Part shown: one piece after another, positions 7,760-16,450 of the stretch
Numbering within the stretch: the stretch's first letter is position 1
How the letters are laid out: each line of letters starts with the position of its first letter
Assembly (NCBI GenBank): GCA_963724945.1
Contig: CAVRWL010000003.1
Location: 1,736,001-1,800,000 of the forward strand
Direction: 5' to 3'
Length of the DNA: 64,000 nucleotides
DNA from: Hyphomicrobium_A sp963724945
GTDB lineage: Bacteria; Pseudomonadota; Alphaproteobacteria; Rhizobiales; Hyphomicrobiaceae
Position numbers and translations under genes: made by a program
The notes under the pieces: generated by a model
What the model was told of the DNA's origin: nothing
Database searches by the model: none
The model's input: only the letters and a program-made list of their open reading frames with translations

Positions 7760-9130
7760 ATGTCCGTTCCCCCCGTCATAGCCATCATCGGCCGGCCCAA
7801 CGTCGGCAAGTCGACGCTGTTCAACCGGCTGACCGGCAAGCGCTCGGCGCTCGTCTCGGACATGCCGGGGCTGACACGCGATCGCCGCGAAGGCGAGGCG
7901 GAGCTCGCCGGCCACGCCGTGACGCTCGTCGACACCGCCGGCCTTGAGGAGGGCAAGCGCGGCTCGATCGCGGAGCGCATGCGCAAGCAGACGGAGGCCG
8001 CGCTTGCTGAAGCCGACCTCGTGCTGTTCCTCCTCGATGCGCGCCAAGGGGTGACGGCGGACGACAAGGTGTTCGCCAAGCTCGTGCGCGTCTCCGGCCG
8101 CCCCGTCATCACGGTCGCCAACAAGTGCGAAGGGCGCGCGGGCGAGGAAGGCTTCTACGCCGCCTTCGAGCTCGGCTTCGGCGAGCCCGTCTCCATCTCG
8201 GCCGAGCACGGCGAGGGCCTCGGCGATCTTATCGTCGACATGCTGGCAGCGCTGGGCATCAAAGATGCGCACGAGCCGGCGGCGGAAACCGAGACCGTGA
8301 CCGAGCGCGAGACGCGAGCCATTCGCGTCGCCATCGTCGGGCGACCCAACGCCGGCAAGTCGACCCTCGTCAACGCGCTTCTCGGCGAGGAGCGCATGAT
8401 CACGGGACCGGAGCCGGGGCTGACGCGCGATGCCGTCGCGAGCGATCTTGAATGGTCCGGCCGCAAGGTGCGCCTCTTTGACACCGCGGGTTTGCGGCGC
8501 AAAGCCAGGGTGACGGAGGCCGCCGAGAAGCTCAGTGCATCGGACGCGATCCGCGCCATCCGCTTCGCCGAGGTCGTCGTGTTGCTGATCGATGCCGAGC
8601 GTCCTTTCGAACATCAGGATCTGACCATCGGCGATCTGGTGACGGAGGAGGGGCGCGCCCTCGTCATCGCCGTCAACAAATGGGACCTCGTTGCCGACAA
8701 AGAGCGGATGTTAAAGGAGCTGCGCGCGACGCTGGCGCAGCGCTTGGCGCAGGTGCCGGGCGTCGCGCTCGTGCCGATCTCGGCGTTGTCGGGGCGCGGG
8801 CTGGACCGGCTCGCCAAGGCGGTGCTCGGGGCCTACGATGCATGGAACCGGCGCATTCCGACTGCCGATCTCAACCGCTGGCTCGGGGAAGCGCTTAGCC
8901 GTCATGCGCCGCCCGCGGCGCAAGGCCGCCGCCTCAAGATCCGCTACATGACGCAGGCCTCCGCGCGTCCGCCGACTTTCATCGCCTTCTGCTCGCGGCC
9001 CGAGGAATTGCCCAAGTCCTACCTGCGCTACCTCGCCAACAGCCTGCGTGAGGCCTTCGATCTGCCCGGCGTGCCGCTGCGCCTCAACTTGCGCAAGGGT
9101 GACAACCCCTACGTCAAGAAGAAGCATTGA
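7760..9130 (+). CDS. der: ribosome biogenesis GTPase Der (EngA)
   Basis: 456 residues from ATG 7760 (MSVPPVIAIIGRPNVGKST); an ATG 42 bases earlier adds an unlikely N-terminal tail. Two tandem GTPase domains are evident: the first with GRPNVGKST (~11-19), DTAGLEEG and NKCEG; the second with GRPNAGKST (~194), DTAGLRRKA and NKWDL, followed by a C-terminal KH-like domain (residues ~365-450) with 'RYMTQASARPPTFIAFCSRPEELPKSYLRYL'-type features. Der is needed for maturation of the 50S subunit. The first-domain NKCE (instead of NKxD) is common in alphaproteobacterial Der proteins. Confidence 0.97.
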   Translation: MSVPPVIAIIGRPNVGKSTLFNRLTGKRSALVSDMPGLTRDRREGEAELAGHAVTLVDTAGLEEGKRGSIAERMRKQTEAALAEADLVLFLLDARQGVTADDKVFAKLVRVSGRPVITVANKCEGRAGEEGFYAAFELGFGEPVSISAEHGEGLGDLIVDMLAALGIKDAHEPAAETETVTERETRAIRVAIVGRPNAGKSTLVNALLGEERMITGPEPGLTRDAVASDLEWSGRKVRLFDTAGLRRKARVTEAAEKLSASDAIRAIRFAEVVVLLIDAERPFEHQDLTIGDLVTEEGRALVIAVNKWDLVADKERMLKELRATLAQRLAQVPGVALVPISALSGRGLDRLAKAVLGAYDAWNRRIPTADLNRWLGEALSRHAPPAAQGRRLKIRYMTQASARPPTFIAFCSRPEELPKSYLRYLANSLREAFDLPGVPLRLNLRKGDNPYVKKKH

Positions 9131-9365
9131 ACGGCTCTGCGCGTGTTTGGTCTGCGATTGAGAGGGGCCGGAAATGCAGCGGACGGGAGCGGCAGCGAAC
9201 CCGAAGATGCCACCGACTCACCGCCCGCACGGACGACAGCCGCACGTCTGGCGCCGTTCCGGACCCACACAAGTAGGTTGGGCGCCGGCCCGGTGCAAGT
9301 GCTTTTTGGACTTGACGCGAAGCCGTCGCGCTCGATCTTCTGATCTTGCACTGCAACGAGGAGCG

Positions 9366-9845
9366 ATGCCGTTGGCGGAAGCAGAAACAGCGCGCAACAG
9401 CGAGGTCCTCTTCTATCACCTGGAGCGCCAAGCGCTCGAGCAGGTGCTGCCGAGCCTCGTCGAGAAGACGCTCGAGCGCGGCTGGCGCGCGGTCGTGCAG
9501 GCAGGGACGGATGAGCGCCTCGCCGCGATCGATCTCGCGCTATGGACCTACAAGGAGGACAGCTTCATTGCGCACGGCACGGCGAAGGACGGCCACGCCG
9601 CCGAGCAGCCGGTCTATCTGACGACCGGCAACGACACACCCAACGGCGCCGGTGTGCGCTTTCTCGTCGACGGCGCGGAGACAAACGATTTCACCGGCTA
9701 CGTGCGCATCGTCTATATGTTCGACGGCAACGACGCAGACGCCGTGACGAAGGCGCGCGCGCAGTGGACCGAGGCGAAGGGAGCAGGCTGCCCCGTCACC
9801 TACTGGCAGCAGAGCGCCGCAGGCAAGTGGGAAAAGAAAGGATAG
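9366..9845 (+). CDS. holC: DNA polymerase III subunit chi
   Basis: 159 residues from ATG 9366. Alphaproteobacterial HolC-type sequence: 'VLFYHLERQALEQVLPSLVEKTLERGWRAVVQ' at the start, then 'IDLALWTYKEDSFIAHG' and the central 'QPVYLTTGNDTPNGAGVRFLVDG', ending in 'VTYWQQSAAGKWEKKG'. The chi subunit links the clamp loader to SSB. In many alphaproteobacteria holC follows pepA; that gene is not present here. A 235-base upstream gap holds no supported gene. Confidence 0.9.
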   Translation: MPLAEAETARNSEVLFYHLERQALEQVLPSLVEKTLERGWRAVVQAGTDERLAAIDLALWTYKEDSFIAHGTAKDGHAAEQPVYLTTGNDTPNGAGVRFLVDGAETNDFTGYVRIVYMFDGNDADAVTKARAQWTEAKGAGCPVTYWQQSAAGKWEKKG

Positions 9846-10041
9846 CCGGTGCGTGCGCCCGATGTGGCGCACTCGCCACGTGCTGAGCCCGCGCAGCCGA
9901 TATCCATCAGCTTCTGCAAAGAGCGCACACGTTGTCCACGACATTCGCTCGCGCAACGCATGCGTTGCCTTGCACGCAAATTGACGCCTTCCTACCGTCC
10001 GGCAGCAAGCGATTTGAGCCATTCACACCTGCCGAACGTCC

Positions 10042-11760
10042 ATGCACCTACTGGGCATATATAATCAGCACGATGCGTGCGCCGCGCTGTTCAACGACTA
10101 CCGCCTGGTGGCGGCCGTCGCCCAGGAGCGGCCGACGCGGCGCAAAGGCGACGGCGGCACTTTTCCGCTCGCAGCCGTACGCGAGTGCCTCGAGGAAGGC
10201 GGGATCGGCTTTGAAGACGTCGATGTCGTCTGCCTGCCGCGCACGCGCTACCCCGAGGAATTCTTCCGACTGCGCGCGCACCTGCCGTTTCCGCAAACGG
10301 CAAAGGACAACACGCTGGAATTGATCCGCGTCATGGTGCGCAATTTCATTTCCGATCCGCTCAGCGCTTTCGATGCGCGCTCGTATCTCTCCGAGTACGG
10401 CCTCAACCCGAAAGAGATCTACTTCTACAACCACCACATGGCGCACGCGGCGGGCGCGCTGTTTCACACGCGGTGGGACGAGGCGGTCATCTACACCTCC
10501 GACGGCGGCGGCGACCGGACGTTCTACAGCGCGCGGCATCTGAAGGAAGGGCGGCTCAAAGACATCTTCGGCGGCGAGGCGGATTCGCGCGCCTACTCGC
10601 GCCCGCAGACGCGCGCCGACAGCATGGGCCACCTCTACTATCACGCAACGCGCGCGCTCGGCTTCCGCCCGCTGCGCCATGAAGGCAAGGTCCTGGGACT
10701 TGCCGCGTTCGGTCGCCCTCTCTACGCGCACGAGCTTAGCCGCTTCTACCGCGTCGCCGACGACGGCCAGATCAAGAGCCTCGTGCATCCGCGCGAGATC
10801 GTCAAAAAGGTCGAGGCGATCGCGGCGACGGGCCGGCGCGAGGACGTCGCGGCCTCGGTGCAGGAGGTCGTCGAGGACATCACGTTGCTTTCGCTCGAGC
10901 GGATCTTAGCGCGCCACCCGGCGCGTAACCTTGGGCTGTGCGGCGGGGTGTTCGCCAACGTGAAGCTGACGCAGCGGATCGCCGAGCGCTTCGCGCTCGA
11001 CGAGATCTTTGTCTATCCGGCCATGTCGGACCAGGGCGAAGGGGCGGGCGGCGTCCTCGAGTATCTCCTTCAGCGCGACGGTGCGAGCCATTGGCTGGCG
11101 CAGCGCGCCCCGTTTGCCAACGTCTATCTCGGCCGCGACTACATGGCGGGGGCCGATGACGTCTTCCACGCCGGCGGCGCCACAGCCGAGGTCTCGGCCT
11201 CCGCCGGCCGCAACGATCTGGTGCCCCGCATTGCCGAGCTCATCGCCCAAGGCAAGATCGTTGGCACCTATCTTGGCCGCGGCGAGTACGGCCCGCGCGC
11301 GCTCGGGGCGCGCTCAATCATAGCCGCAGCGGTCGACCGCTCGATCAACGATTGGCTCAATAAGCGCCTCGACCGCACCGAGTTCATGCCGTTCGCGCCC
11401 GTGGTGCGCAAGGAGCGCTGCGCCGAGCTCTTCGACCTGCCGCAAAGCCTCATGTACACGGCGCAGTTCATGACGGTGACATGCAACGTCAAGGACGCAT
11501 GGAAGGAGCAAATTCCCGCCGTCGTGCACGTCGACGGCACCGCGCGGCCGCAAGTGGTCGACCGCGAGACGAACCCGCTCTACTACGATATCTTAAAGCA
11601 GTACGAGCTGCTGACCGGCGTGCCGGCGCTGATCAATACCTCGTTCAACGTGCACGAGGAGCCGATCATCAACAAGCCCGAGGAAGCGTTGCGGGCTTTG
11701 CTGATGGGGCGCGTCGACTTTGTCGCGACCGAGACGACGTTGTGGAAGAAGGCGGCTTGA
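10042..11760 (+). CDS. carbamoyltransferase (NodU/CmcH family), stand-alone
   Basis: 572 residues from ATG 10042. The N-terminal ~350 residues are the Kae1/ASKHA-like domain: 'GIYNQHDACAALFNDYRLVAAVAQERPTRRK', metal-ligand-type 'NHHMAHAAGALF', and 'TSDGGGDRTFYSARH'. The remaining ~200 residues are the carbamoyltransferase C-terminal domain with 'GRGEYGPRALGARSI', 'LNKRLDRTEFMPFAPVV' and 'NTSFNVHEEPI'. Such enzymes carbamoylate hydroxyls of nodulation factors, antibiotics or surface glycans using carbamoyl phosphate. No glycan or antibiotic cluster adjoins it, so the acceptor is unknown. Length is typical. Confidence 0.92.
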   Translation: MHLLGIYNQHDACAALFNDYRLVAAVAQERPTRRKGDGGTFPLAAVRECLEEGGIGFEDVDVVCLPRTRYPEEFFRLRAHLPFPQTAKDNTLELIRVMVRNFISDPLSAFDARSYLSEYGLNPKEIYFYNHHMAHAAGALFHTRWDEAVIYTSDGGGDRTFYSARHLKEGRLKDIFGGEADSRAYSRPQTRADSMGHLYYHATRALGFRPLRHEGKVLGLAAFGRPLYAHELSRFYRVADDGQIKSLVHPREIVKKVEAIAATGRREDVAASVQEVVEDITLLSLERILARHPARNLGLCGGVFANVKLTQRIAERFALDEIFVYPAMSDQGEGAGGVLEYLLQRDGASHWLAQRAPFANVYLGRDYMAGADDVFHAGGATAEVSASAGRNDLVPRIAELIAQGKIVGTYLGRGEYGPRALGARSIIAAAVDRSINDWLNKRLDRTEFMPFAPVVRKERCAELFDLPQSLMYTAQFMTVTCNVKDAWKEQIPAVVHVDGTARPQVVDRETNPLYYDILKQYELLTGVPALINTSFNVHEEPIINKPEEALRALLMGRVDFVATETTLWKKAA

Positions 11761-11813
11761 GGATCGGCGTCGCCGCTTGACAGCGGGTCCGCGCCGGCGC
11801 TCAAGCGTCGGCC

Positions 11814-12701
11814 ATGAACTACCGCCACGCCTATCATGCCGGCAACTTTGCCGATGTCCTCAAGCACGCCGCCCTCGCGCTCGTCATCGAGCACCTCAAA
11901 TTGAAGTCGGCGCCGTTCCGCGTCATCGACACGCACGCTGGCATCGGCCTCTATGATCTTTCCAGCGAAACTGCATCGAAGACGGGCGAGTGGCGCGAGG
12001 GGATCGGCCGCGTCCTTGATGCCGAGCTTTCGCCGGAAGCCGCCGCGGCGCTTGCCCCCTACCTCGGCGTCGTGCGCGCGCTCAATGGGGAAGACGGACA
12101 AGAGAGCGTGCCCACGCGCTATCCCGGCAGCCCGCTGATCGCGCGCCGGCTCATGCGCGAGAACGACCGCCTCATCGTCAACGAGCTGCACCCGGAGGAC
12201 CATGCCGCCTTGAAGCGGCAGTTCGGTCGCGACGCGCAGACCAAGGTTCTGCATCTCGACGGCTGGACGGCGCTCAAGTCGCTGCTGCCTCCGAGAGAGC
12301 GCCGCGGCGTCGTCCTCGTCGATCCTGCCTACGAGGAGCCGGGCGAGCTCGAGCGCCTGGTGCAGGGCCTGAAGGACGCCGCGCGCCGCTTCGCGGGCGG
12401 CACGATTCTGTTGTGGTATCCGATCAAGGACGTGCGCGCTGCCGTTGCCTTGCGCCGGCAGGTTGCAAGCCTCGGGCTCGCCAAGGCGCTGGCGGTCGAG
12501 CTGATGATCCGGAGCCCCGACGATCCCGCGCGCCTCAACGGCGCCGGCCTCATCATCGCCAATCCGCCGTTTACGCTGCCGCGCCAGCTCGAGGCGCTGC
12601 TGCCAGAGCTCGTGCGCCTAATGGCGCAGGGGGAAGGGGCGACATTTCGCATGGAGGAGCTTGCCGGCGCCCCACCGGCGGCGCCTCCAGCGGGCGGCTA
12701 A
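11814..12701 (+). CDS. rlmJ: 23S rRNA (adenine(2030)-N(6))-methyltransferase RlmJ
   Basis: 295 residues from ATG 11814. The family-specific opening MNYRHAYHAGNFADVLKHA is present, followed by the SAM-binding loop 'DTHAGIGLYDLS' (residues 39-50) and 'LHLDGW'. The catalytic (D/N)PP(Y/F) motif reads D170-P-A-Y-E here, with alanine in place of the second proline. RlmJ methylates A2030 of 23S rRNA. A proline-rich C-terminal tail follows the methyltransferase fold. The gene lies 53 bases after the carbamoyltransferase on the same strand. Confidence 0.94.
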   Translation: MNYRHAYHAGNFADVLKHAALALVIEHLKLKSAPFRVIDTHAGIGLYDLSSETASKTGEWREGIGRVLDAELSPEAAAALAPYLGVVRALNGEDGQESVPTRYPGSPLIARRLMRENDRLIVNELHPEDHAALKRQFGRDAQTKVLHLDGWTALKSLLPPRERRGVVLVDPAYEEPGELERLVQGLKDAARRFAGGTILLWYPIKDVRAAVALRRQVASLGLAKALAVELMIRSPDDPARLNGAGLIIANPPFTLPRQLEALLPELVRLMAQGEGATFRMEELAGAPPAAPPAGG

Positions 12702-12920
12702 GCCCTTGCGGGAAATCCGTATTTCTCTGATACTTGCCATCGCTCGGCAGCCGATCGACCCGGCGGAGACTTTGGGTAGCCTTGAGATTTTCGCGCGCAT
12801 GCATTCTCACGCGCACTTGACCCTTCCCGACTTGCAAAGAGACTTCCGAGCACCCCCCGGCCGCGGCTCCGCTCGGGCCGCGCCATTGTCGAGATTTGCG
12901 TTCGTTAGGGAGACTTCGCG
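12702..12920 (+). other. intergenic region / probable long 5' leader of the cold-shock gene
   Basis: 219 bases with no supported gene. A TTGACC at 12818-12823 could be a -35 element for the cold-shock gene but no good -10 follows. Cold-shock genes commonly have long structured leaders; that is family knowledge, not something proven here. Confidence 0.3.
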
Positions 12921-13136
12921 ATGCGCCAGAGCGGCACCGTCAAGTTCTACAATTCCCAGAAGGGCTTTGGCTTCATCAAGCCCGACGACGGCGGCCAAGA
13001 CGTGTTCGTGCACGTGACGGCCGTGGAGCAGTCGGGCATCTCGAACCTCGACGAGGGCATGCGCATCTCGTTTGAGACCGAGCCCGACAAGCGCGGTAAG
13101 GGGCCGAAGGCCGTCAATCTGCAGGCCTCCGCCTGA
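12921..13136 (+). CDS. cold-shock protein (CspA family)
   Basis: 71 residues, a single OB-fold domain with both RNA-binding signatures: RNP1-type 'KGFGFIKPDDGG' and RNP2-type 'DVFVHVTAVEQSG'. These small single-stranded RNA/DNA chaperones melt secondary structure in mRNA. GGGAGA precedes the ATG by about nine bases. Whether it is cold-induced cannot be told from sequence. Confidence 0.96.
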   Translation: MRQSGTVKFYNSQKGFGFIKPDDGGQDVFVHVTAVEQSGISNLDEGMRISFETEPDKRGKGPKAVNLQASA

Positions 13137-13307
13137 CATCATTCCAGACGAAACGAGGATAACGGGCTGGCGGCGTCACCGGCCGGCCACGTCGCGCGCT
13201 CCTTTTTCGCGTTTTCCACCGCGGCGGATGGGCAAAGGCTCTTGCCTGCGGCAAGCTCGGCGGCCTACGCGCAACTCCAAGGCGCGCAACTCCCAGGGGT
13301 GTTCGAA

Positions 13308-13616
13308 ATGACGAAGATTCATCGCATCGCATTTGCCGCGGCGGCCGTCGCCGCACTTTCGCTCGGGCTTGGCACCTCCGCGCAAGCGGGGCATTGCTTC
13401 AAGAAGGCCGCATCGGGGACGAACACCACGATCGCCGGCGCCAAATCGCAGGTCTACGAGGCCTTGCTGCAGTCGTTCGACTGGGGCGCGTGGGCGAGCT
13501 GGATGGCGACGGGCTCGACGCCGGGCTATCGGGTCGGCGCCCCGCGCTACAGCTGCTCGAAGGGCGGGCTCGGCTACAACTGCAGGGGTGTCTCGACGGT
13601 CTGCACCACGTCGTGA
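13308..13616 (+). CDS. small secreted protein with cysteine-rich end
   Basis: 102 residues from ATG 13308 (MTKIHRIAF). A signal peptide ends around LGTSAQA-G, leaving a ~75-residue periplasmic protein. The end carries RYSCSKGGLGYNCRG followed by VCTTS, giving three closely spaced cysteines plus one near the mature N-terminus (GHCFKK). The minus-strand gene at 22350-22616 ends in the same pattern (RYKCKPDGSGYTC..DVC), so the two are members of one small family. Function unknown. Confidence 0.7.
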   Translation: MTKIHRIAFAAAAVAALSLGLGTSAQAGHCFKKAASGTNTTIAGAKSQVYEALLQSFDWGAWASWMATGSTPGYRVGAPRYSCSKGGLGYNCRGVSTVCTTS

Positions 13617-13632
13617 GCGAAGGCGCGGCGCG

Positions 13633-13926
13633 TTAGCGCACGGCGGGGCCAGTGATGAGCCCCGTCAGGAGGGCGAGAAGCGCGCCGCCCAACGCGCCGG
13701 CGCCTGCTTGCGCCGCGATCGCAACGGGCGCGGCGATCGCGCCTTGGGCGAGTGCGACGGCGCCTAGTCCATAGTTTGCGGCGACAAGGCCGCCGCACAC
13801 GCCTCCCACGATGCCGACGATGAGGCCGCCGAGCGCGCCAAGCCGCGCCGCCCGCAGGACGCGGGCGAGTAGGACGCCGAGGAGCCCGCCGACAACCTGA
13901 GCGGCAAGTACGACGAGCTCGGCCAA
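13633..13926 (-). CDS. small glycine/alanine-rich membrane protein
   Basis: 97 residues, almost entirely hydrophobic with several GxxxG/GGxxG-like stretches (GGLIVGIVGGVCGG, GAGALGGALLALLTG), so probably three short membrane helices. It starts at a TTG at 13926 preceded by an AGGGGGG ribosome-site candidate; there is no in-frame ATG. It is convergent with the preceding secreted protein (16-base gap). No family recognised; composition is compatible with a glycine-zipper type protein. Confidence 0.5.
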   Translation of the reverse strand: MAELVVLAAQVVGGLLGVLLARVLRAARLGALGGLIVGIVGGVCGGLVAANYGLGAVALAQGAIAAPVAIAAQAGAGALGGALLALLTGLITGPAVR

Positions 13927-14176
13927 ATGACGCCCCCCTGGGTTAACTATTCCTGCTATCTATTAGAGGATGATGTCAAAACGGCACAACGGCCGGGCTG
14001 GCGCGTTTAGCCTACAGGCAAGCCCGGGCGTGTGCGTCTTGAGCGTGTTCGACGGGTGACAAGAGGCCGGCAAAGCGCGTTGCTGATGGCACTTTTGCCG
14101 CCCCTACCGGCAATTTCCGCTATTCTCCGCCCCGAATTGGCCGGGTCGGAAGAAGGCCAAACAGGCTGAAGAGGCT

Positions 14177-14524
14177 ATGGGATTTATGAGCGGTTCTCTC
14201 ATTCGTGGCGGCGGCCTCATCGTCGTGGCGCTTTTGGCCATTGCCGCGCTAGACGGCGTCAGACAGCACGTGATCCCGGGCGCGGGCGCACGGGCGGACG
14301 AGGTCCAACCCAAGCGGCACTACCGCCATGCGCGGCGTCACGGCCGGCGGGCCACGCTGCGCAAGGGGTCGACGCCGGCGGAGATCGCCCGCTACTTCCA
14401 GCTCTACGGCGGGTATATCGATCCGACCCTCAACATACAGACGCCGGGCGGCCCGTTCGATAGCGGCTTCTTCTTCGATTCGGGCATCCGTCCCAACGGC
14501 GGCGATTCCCCTTACATGAACTAA
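14177..14524 (+). CDS. hypothetical membrane-anchored or secreted protein
   Basis: 115 residues from ATG 14177. An N-terminal hydrophobic helix (residues ~11-26, GGLIVVALLAIAALDGV) is followed by a very basic segment (KRHYRHARRHGRRATLRKG) and a glycine/aspartate-rich end with 'YIDPTLNIQTPGGPFDSGFFFDSG'. The 250 bases upstream contain no other gene. Function unknown. Confidence 0.55.
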   Translation: MGFMSGSLIRGGGLIVVALLAIAALDGVRQHVIPGAGARADEVQPKRHYRHARRHGRRATLRKGSTPAEIARYFQLYGGYIDPTLNIQTPGGPFDSGFFFDSGIRPNGGDSPYMN

Positions 14525-14658
14525 GGGGTTAGAGCGCCGCGTTTTTGCTGCCATTGTACTGCACATAATTGATGGGCCGGGCCCTAGGCACCGCTCGGAG
14601 TCCCCGCTATAGCTCAACGATACGGGCTCGAAGGTCCGTGCCGCCAGGGGTTCCATCA

Positions 14659-15627
14659 ATGCGCGCTCCGCTTGCTTTTGCCGCTGCTGTCACCGCTTTG
14701 CTTTCGAGCATCGCCATGGGGGCCATGCCCGCGCAGGCCGCGTGCAAGCGCTTCGGCTTCACGGTGAACGACTACGGCAAAGAGGGGCCGACCCACGACG
14801 CTAAGGAGCTGCTCGACAAGCACATCGCGGAGTGGGCGGGCAAGCAGGGCATCAAGGATTACAAGGTCGGCAAGAAGGCCGTCAGCTGCGAGCTGTTCTT
14901 GAACTTCGTCGTGTTCGACGAGCACACCTGCACCGCGTCCGCAAACGTCTGCTGGGGCGGAGATCAGAGCAAGGTGACGAGCGGCACCGAGGCCGCGGCT
15001 GGCGCGCCGCCGGCGCCCGTGCGCAAGGCCGCCGCGGAGCGGCCCGTTCACGCCGGCAGCCACAAGGCCGCCCATAAGCTGAGCGCGAAGACGAGCGAGA
15101 CGCCGCCTGCGGCCGCTGCCGACGCCGCGCCGGATACGAGCTCGCCAGAGGCCGCCGCCGAGGCCGCGGCACGCGCCGCCGCGCGTGATGCGGCTTCGCC
15201 CACCGACACGACGATGGCTCCCGTAGACGCAGTGCCGACCGCGGCTCCCGACAAGTCGGCTGCGGAGGCGCCGCCGGCCGCGCCCGCGATCCAAACGGCT
15301 GCGCCTGCCAAGAGCGAGGAGCGCCTCGAGAAGATGGCCGCTCCTGTCGAGACCGGCGCGTTATCGCGCGATGCCGCGCCGGCGGACATGACGCCGGCCG
15401 CGCCTGCCGTGTCAGGCGAGGTTGCCTCGGAGAAAGCCAAGGCTGCCGCGGCGGCGTCCGCGGCTGCCGCTGCCGCCGAGAGAGCTGCCGCCGCCGCCGA
15501 GACCGCGGCCAACGCCGCCAAGGAGGCCGCAGCTGCGGCTATCGCTGCGAGTGCGGCCGGCCGCGGCGCATTCGTTCCGCCGCTTGGCGAGGCGGCGCTC
15601 ACCGACAAGTCGAAGACCAGCCACTAA
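14659..15627 (+). CDS. secreted protein with small N-terminal cysteine domain and alanine-rich tail
   Basis: 322 residues from ATG 14659 (MRAPLAFAAAVTALL). A signal peptide ends about GAMPAQA-A. Residues ~27-100 form a compact domain with four cysteines (ACKRF, VSCELFLNF, HTCTASANVCWGG), likely two disulfides. The rest is a low-complexity alanine/proline/glutamate tail, probably extended in the periplasm, with an alanine-glutamate helix near the end. The N-terminal domain resembles hypothetical proteins common in Hyphomicrobiales; no function is known to me. Confidence 0.7.
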   Translation: MRAPLAFAAAVTALLSSIAMGAMPAQAACKRFGFTVNDYGKEGPTHDAKELLDKHIAEWAGKQGIKDYKVGKKAVSCELFLNFVVFDEHTCTASANVCWGGDQSKVTSGTEAAAGAPPAPVRKAAAERPVHAGSHKAAHKLSAKTSETPPAAAADAAPDTSSPEAAAEAAARAAARDAASPTDTTMAPVDAVPTAAPDKSAAEAPPAAPAIQTAAPAKSEERLEKMAAPVETGALSRDAAPADMTPAAPAVSGEVASEKAKAAAAASAAAAAAERAAAAAETAANAAKEAAAAAIAASAAGRGAFVPPLGEAALTDKSKTSH

Positions 15628-15649
15628 GGCTCGTTCGCCAGCGTCTCCT

Positions 15650-16450
15650 TCACCCGCGCATAGCGAGGCGGTCGAGCCGCAAGCGATGGCGCTGATCCGA
15701 TAGCAGCAGGATGGCGCCGAGGCCGCCGAAGAAAGACCCGAGCGCGGTGGCGCTGGCGATCAGGAACATGATGAGGACTTGATACTTCGCGGCCTCGACG
15801 GGTGCGATGCCGGCGAGGATCTGTCCCGTCATCATGCCGGGCAGCGCCACGATCCCGGTCGTCGCCATCGAATTGAGGATCGGCATCATGCCCGTCCGCA
15901 GCGCGACGTGGAGCACGCCGCTCAAGGCCTCGTAACGGTGCGCGCCGAGCGCGAGCCGCCCCTCGATGGCGCCGCGCTCGCGGCTTGCCGCCTCGCTGAA
16001 CGTGTCGAGCACGAGGCTGACGGCGGTCATGGTGTTGCCGAGCACCATGCCGAGGATGGGCAGCACGTAGCGCGGTGCGTACCAGGGGTCGGGCCCGATC
16101 ATGACGCCGACGCCGAGCCCGGTGATCGTCATGCCGATGAACAGAAGCGTCGCGGTGCTGAAGCCCCACGCCGCCCAGCCGCCGAGCCGCCGGTGCTGGC
16201 GCGAGACCACCTCGAGCCCGGCGGCGAGCACCATCACGAGCCCTAATACGGCGGTCCAGATGGGTGAGGTCTGGGCGAAGATAAACTTCAGAATGAGCGC
16301 GACGAGAGCGAGCTGCACCAGCATGCGCACGGCGGCGACGGCGATGCTCTTCTCGAGCTTCAGACCGAACACCCACGAGATCGTGCCGTTGATGAGGAGC
16401 AGGCAGGCTGCGAGCATGAGATCGAGCGGGGTCAAGGCGACGTACGTCAT
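15650..16450 (-). CDS. fetB: ABC transporter permease, FetB (YbbM/UPF0014) family
   Basis: 266 residues, about seven membrane helices. The family signature is seen in 'AVAAVRMLVQLALVALILKFIF', 'LGLVMVLAAGLEVVSR' and the coupling-helix region 'LALGAHRYEALSGVLHVALRTGMMPILNSMATTGIVALPGMMTGQILAG', characteristic of E. coli FetB, part of an iron (metal) exporter. The start ATG (16450) overlaps the stop of the ATPase gene upstream (ATGA), so the two are translationally coupled. Metal specificity is inferred from the family. Confidence 0.88.
   Translation of the reverse strand: MTYVALTPLDLMLAACLLLINGTISWVFGLKLEKSIAVAAVRMLVQLALVALILKFIFAQTSPIWTAVLGLVMVLAAGLEVVSRQHRRLGGWAAWGFSTATLLFIGMTITGLGVGVMIGPDPWYAPRYVLPILGMVLGNTMTAVSLVLDTFSEAASRERGAIEGRLALGAHRYEALSGVLHVALRTGMMPILNSMATTGIVALPGMMTGQILAGIAPVEAAKYQVLIMFLIASATALGSFFGGLGAILLLSDQRHRLRLDRLAMRG

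Noticed and set aside
14600..14660. tRNA-like stretch 'GCTATAGCTCAACGATACGGGCTCGAAGGTCCG'-type arrangement
   Set aside because: No acceptor stem pairs, no GGTTCGA T-loop and no anticodon arm of correct length; chance resemblance.
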